Positions 61,497 through 64,000 of a stretch of DNA of 64,000 bases are shown here, piece after piece (the first letter of the stretch is position 1; the number at the start of each line of letters is the position of its first letter). The notes under the pieces were generated by a model. The model was given only the letters and a program-made list of their open reading frames with translations, ran no database searches and was not told the DNA's origin. The stretch lies in the NCBI RefSeq assembly GCF_008364685.1, contig NZ_VTTL01000016.1, forward strand, positions 1 to 64,000, in the 5' to 3' direction. Source of the stretch: Xanthobacter oligotrophicus. GTDB taxonomy: Bacteria > Pseudomonadota > Alphaproteobacteria > Rhizobiales > Xanthobacteraceae. A program made the position numbers and the translations under genes.

Positions 61497-62011
61497 ATAC
61501 GATGGAACTGAACCGCCCGCTGACGCCGGCGACCGTCTCTCGCTCGGATGTGGAGGAATTCCTCTTCCTGGAAGCCGATCTCATCGACACCTGGCAACTG
61601 CCGGCCTGGCTGGAGCTGTTCACGGACGATGGCGTTTATTACGTGCCATCCACGGACGTGGACGCCGACGCGAGCCCCGATAACAATCTCTTCTATGTGG
61701 CCGACGACCACTTCCGCCTCGGCGAGCGCGTGAAGCGCCTGATGAAGCGCACGGCGCACGCGGAATTTCCCCGCTCGCGGCTGCGTCATCTCGTGAGCAA
61801 CGTGCGGGTCACCGGGCGCAGCGAGGATGAACTGCGCGTCAGTTGCGCCTTCATCACCTATCGCTCCAAGGACGGGATTACCGACAGCTATGTCGGTACC
61901 GGCCTCTACCGGCTCGCGGTCAGGGACGGGCAGCTTCGCATCAAGGAGAAGCGCTCGATCCTGAGTTCCGACGGGCTGCGCCCCCAGGGGCGCGTCAGTT
62001 TCATCCTCTGA
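61493..62011 (+). CDS. Ring-hydroxylating dioxygenase, beta subunit
   Basis: A 172-aa NTF2-like structural subunit: SDVEEFLFLEADLIDTWQLP, LFTDDGVYYVPSTD, PRSRLRHLVSNVRVTGRSED and RIKEKRSILSSDGLRPQGR. It packs with the alpha subunit to form the (alpha-beta)3 oxygenase. The start overlaps the alpha stop (ATGA). Confidence 0.92.
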   Translation: MNTMELNRPLTPATVSRSDVEEFLFLEADLIDTWQLPAWLELFTDDGVYYVPSTDVDADASPDNNLFYVADDHFRLGERVKRLMKRTAHAEFPRSRLRHLVSNVRVTGRSEDELRVSCAFITYRSKDGITDSYVGTGLYRLAVRDGQLRIKEKRSILSSDGLRPQGRVSFIL

Positions 62012-62034
62012 CGCGGGCGAGGCCAGGCGTACCT

Positions 62035-62796
62035 ATGTCGAAGAGCTTTCAGAACAAGGTCGTGCTGGTGACCGGCGCGGCCCGGGGCATCGGCTTCGCC
62101 ATCGCGGAGCGCTTTGCCCGCGAGGGGGCGTCGCTGGTGGTGTCCGATGTCGATGCGGATTCCCTCGCGGCGGCCAGGGCACGGCTGTCACAGATCTGCG
62201 AGGTGGAGCCGGTGGCTGTGCCAGGCGATCTCTCCCGTCAGGAGGACAGCGCCCGGCTGATCGAGGTCGCGAGCGCGGCCTCCGGCACGATCCACGTCCT
62301 CGTCAACAATGCTGGGGGCGGGATCATCCGCCCCTTCCTGAGCCACACGCCGGAGACATTGAAGGCGACGGTGGAGCGCAATCTCTGGACCACCCTGTGG
62401 GCGTGCTGGCACGTGCTGCCCGTCATGCAGCGTCAGGGCTATGGGCGCATCGTCAATCTCGGCGCGGATTCGGTCCGCAATGGACTGTGGGACCATGCTG
62501 TCTACAACGCGGCCAAGGGCGGCGTGCACGCCTTGACCACTGGTTTGGCACGCGAGTTCGCCACCTCCGGCATCACCATCAACACGGTCTCGCCGTGCGC
62601 GGTGAACACGGAGCAGTTGCAGGTCTTCGTGCAAAAGGCGCCGGAACTCGCGGCGAAGTTTCTGAGCGTCATTCCCATGGGCCGGGCCGCGGAGGCGGAA
62701 GAGGTGGCGTCCATGGTGAGTTATCTCGCTTCGGAGGAAGCGAGCTTCGTTACGGGACAGGTCATCAGCGTCAATGGCGGCAGCACAATGCTGTGA
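62035..62796 (+). CDS. cis-Dihydrodiol dehydrogenase (SDR)
   Basis: A 253-aa SDR: TGAARGIGFAIAERFAREGA, VLVNNAGGGIIRPFLSHTPE, NLGADSVRNGLWDHAVYNAA with Ser, Tyr and Lys, and GQVISVNGGSTML. Inside the dioxygenase cluster it should oxidise the dihydrodiol to a catechol. It is more similar in pattern to CmtB-like dehydrogenases than to BenD. Confidence 0.85.
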   Translation: MSKSFQNKVVLVTGAARGIGFAIAERFAREGASLVVSDVDADSLAAARARLSQICEVEPVAVPGDLSRQEDSARLIEVASAASGTIHVLVNNAGGGIIRPFLSHTPETLKATVERNLWTTLWACWHVLPVMQRQGYGRIVNLGADSVRNGLWDHAVYNAAKGGVHALTTGLAREFATSGITINTVSPCAVNTEQLQVFVQKAPELAAKFLSVIPMGRAAEAEEVASMVSYLASEEASFVTGQVISVNGGSTML

Positions 62797-62916
62797 CCGA
62801 TCGCGGTCTGTCCAATCGAGCCGCCGCGGCGCGAACGGGCTGACCCTGGTGATGGTCTGGGCCTTCGCCGCCCCGCAGGGCGACAGTTGGGGCTTTTTGC
62901 AGAGGCAACAGTTGAA

Positions 62917-63231
62917 ATGGCTGAACGGGTCGCTTTTTTTCCGGCCGAGGAGCTTGAGGTGGGGGAGATGCGCCAGGCGCATCTGCCCGACGGGACGGCG
63001 ATCGCGCTCTACAATGTGGAGGGTCGCATTTATGCGACGGACGATTGCTGCTCGCACGGCGCGGTGTCCCTCAGCGAGGAGGGGAGCCTCACCGGCGCGG
63101 TCGTTGAGTGCAGCTGGCACTTCGGCACCTTCGACGTAACCACCGGAGCGGCGATGGGCATGCCGTGCGAGCTTCCGCTGAAGACTTACCCTGTCCACAT
63201 CGAGAATGGCATCATCCATGTCGAAGTCTGA
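62917..63231 (+). CDS. Rieske ferredoxin of the dioxygenase
   Basis: A 104-aa Rieske ferredoxin: CCSHGAVSLSEEG and ECSWHFGTFDVTT carry the CxH and CxxH ligands. It shuttles electrons from the reductase (58952) to the oxygenase. ATG 62917 has AGAGG upstream; the frame is open to 62887. Confidence 0.9.
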   Translation: MAERVAFFPAEELEVGEMRQAHLPDGTAIALYNVEGRIYATDDCCSHGAVSLSEEGSLTGAVVECSWHFGTFDVTTGAAMGMPCELPLKTYPVHIENGIIHVEV

Positions 63232-63952
63232 GGCAATGGAGGCCCCACTTTCCGCGAGCGTCGAGGCTGACGCGCCTGCGGACGGGCGTTCGCGTCGCGG
63301 GCCTGCCCGTCGCGGCCAGGCCGAACGAAGTGACGCAACCAGGCGCCGGATCCTGGACGCTGCGGCGCAGCTCATCGTCCGAAAGGGCTATGCGGAACTG
63401 CGGGTGGCCGACGTGGCGCGCGAAGCTCAAGTGTCGGTGGGCGCGCAGCTGCATCACTTCCCCAGCAAGGATGCGCTGGTGGTCGCTCTGATCGAGCACG
63501 CGTTTTCGCAGGCGGCCAGCGCCGGGCGTCAAAGGGCGGCATCGCACAACGCAGCGCGGGAGGTTCTCGGCGATCTCATCGAGGATGCAAAGGCGTTCTT
63601 CTTCAGCGAAGCCTTTCTCGTTGCCATTAATATTGTGTTTTCAACGCAATCGTCTCAGGTTCGCGATGAGGTTCTTCAGATTTCGCGGGCCTCGCGGCTG
63701 CCGCTCGAGGATGCCTGGCGGGATGCGATGGTCGCCGCCGGTATTCCCGATGATCTCAATGGCGAGCTTTTGACGCTGACGCTGTGCATCATCCGCGGCT
63801 TCACGGTGCGCCGCCTGTGGGATGACCAGCCGGACTGGCAGAACAAGTGTATCGAGCTGTGGCAGGACATGGTGCTGCTCCTGCTCCAGTCGCGGGCCGA
63901 GGGCCAGGTAGAGGGCACGGTCCGTGCGCGCAAGGGGAGCGCAGGGTCATGA
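63218..63952 (+). CDS. TetR-family regulator
   Basis: A 244-aa TetR protein with a basic N-terminal extension. HTH: LRVADVAREAQVSVGAQLHH followed by FPSKDALVVALIEHAF. The start is uncertain (63206, 63218 or 63236), all upstream options overlapping the ferredoxin end. TetR repressors such as CymR control p-cumate and p-cymene genes, which fits the cluster. Its stop overlaps the next gene (ATGA). Confidence 0.85.
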   Translation: MSKSEAMEAPLSASVEADAPADGRSRRGPARRGQAERSDATRRRILDAAAQLIVRKGYAELRVADVAREAQVSVGAQLHHFPSKDALVVALIEHAFSQAASAGRQRAASHNAAREVLGDLIEDAKAFFFSEAFLVAINIVFSTQSSQVRDEVLQISRASRLPLEDAWRDAMVAAGIPDDLNGELLTLTLCIIRGFTVRRLWDDQPDWQNKCIELWQDMVLLLLQSRAEGQVEGTVRARKGSAGS

Positions 63953-64000
63953 GCGCGCCGCTCGTTCACTGCATCGCTTATGTGCGCCTGCCCACCGGCG
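63949..64000 (+). CDS. Partial gene, likely VOC-fold dioxygenase
   Basis: The 17 codons visible read MSAPLVHCIAYVRLPTG before the window ends. The pattern 'H..AYV..' resembles the start of glyoxalase/extradiol dioxygenases; such an enzyme would cleave the catechol made by the preceding genes. Based on 17 residues and context only. Confidence 0.4.
   Translation, partial: MSAPLVHCIAYVRLPTG

Noticed and set aside
1-64000. CRISPR array, tRNA or rRNA
   Set aside because: No repeated spacer pattern and no convincing TPsiC-arm or rRNA core seen by eye on either strand; a scan with tRNA and rRNA models would settle this.

Overview
The window is GC-rich alphaproteobacterial DNA, most likely Hyphomicrobiales (Xanthobacter, Starkeya or Rhodopseudomonas-like). 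This is inferred from the dense coding, the codon bias, a 106-bp palindromic intergenic repeat of a kind I associate with that order (21154-21259), and the families present: TRAP transporters, family III CoA-transferases, BadH/BadI-like enzymes and BKACE. No rRNA, tRNA or CRISPR array was found.

Layout. (1) 0-7.6 kb is an accessory, mobile region. It holds a putative retron (reverse transcriptase, a candidate msr-msd RNA, and a phosphoribosyltransferase-like partner with a C-terminal winged helix), a very large tyrosine recombinase, an XRE regulator, a Tat-signal protein, and remnants of an HNH nuclease and a conjugative relaxase. (2) 7.6-16.3 kb is one plus-strand catabolic operon: aldehyde dehydrogenase, a complete TRAP transporter (DctP, DctQ, DctM), a zinc alcohol dehydrogenase, a family III CoA-transferase, a CitE-type lyase and a LysR regulator. 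(3) 16.3-20.7 kb is a gene graveyard with a frameshifted nuclease, a LysR tail, a broken integrase and a cut transposase, mixed with small intact genes. (4) 20.7-22.4 kb has two small membrane proteins, the palindromic repeat and a MarR regulator.

(5) 22.5-50.8 kb is a large catabolic island. Eleven minus-strand genes (34.0 to 22.5 kb) encode an HMG-CoA-synthase-like/DUF35 fusion, an SCP-x-like thiolase, two acyl-CoA dehydrogenases, a split MFE-2 (SDR plus hydratase 2), an NPD-type flavoprotein, a crotonase with an unusual tail, and EtfBA. A divergent plus-strand run (34.2-44.2 kb) encodes another acyl-CoA dehydrogenase, a BadH-like SDR, a hotdog thioesterase, a BadI-like ring hydrolase, a beta-keto acid cleavage enzyme, a further SDR, two crotonases, an aldehyde dehydrogenase and a [2Fe-2S] reductase. 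Then come an AlkS/MalT-like LuxR regulator, a benzyl-alcohol-type dehydrogenase, an AlkB/XylM-type membrane hydroxylase and an OmpW/AlkL-type porin. Read together, a methyl group would be hydroxylated and oxidised to a carboxylate, activated with CoA, and an alicyclic ring opened by hydrolysis and beta-oxidation. The substrate may be an alkylcyclohexane or a cyclic monoterpene; this is inference.

(6) 51.0-55.3 kb holds an acyl-CoA ligase followed by a hydratase, CitE lyase and CoA-transferase set resembling the itaconate (Rip) module. (7) 55.4-58.5 kb has a deleted LysR gene, an NADP reductase coupled to a truncated CaiB gene, a second MarR that is a paralogue of the first, and a DUF2889 protein. 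(8) 58.9-64.0 kb is a three-component Rieske dioxygenase cluster (reductase, alpha, beta, dihydrodiol dehydrogenase, ferredoxin) with a TetR regulator and the first codons of a likely VOC-fold gene. Its composition recalls p-cumate dioxygenase clusters. A 15-bp motif inside palindromic sequence is shared between the promoter regions at 50.9 kb and 58.6 kb, suggesting that one regulator ties the modules together.
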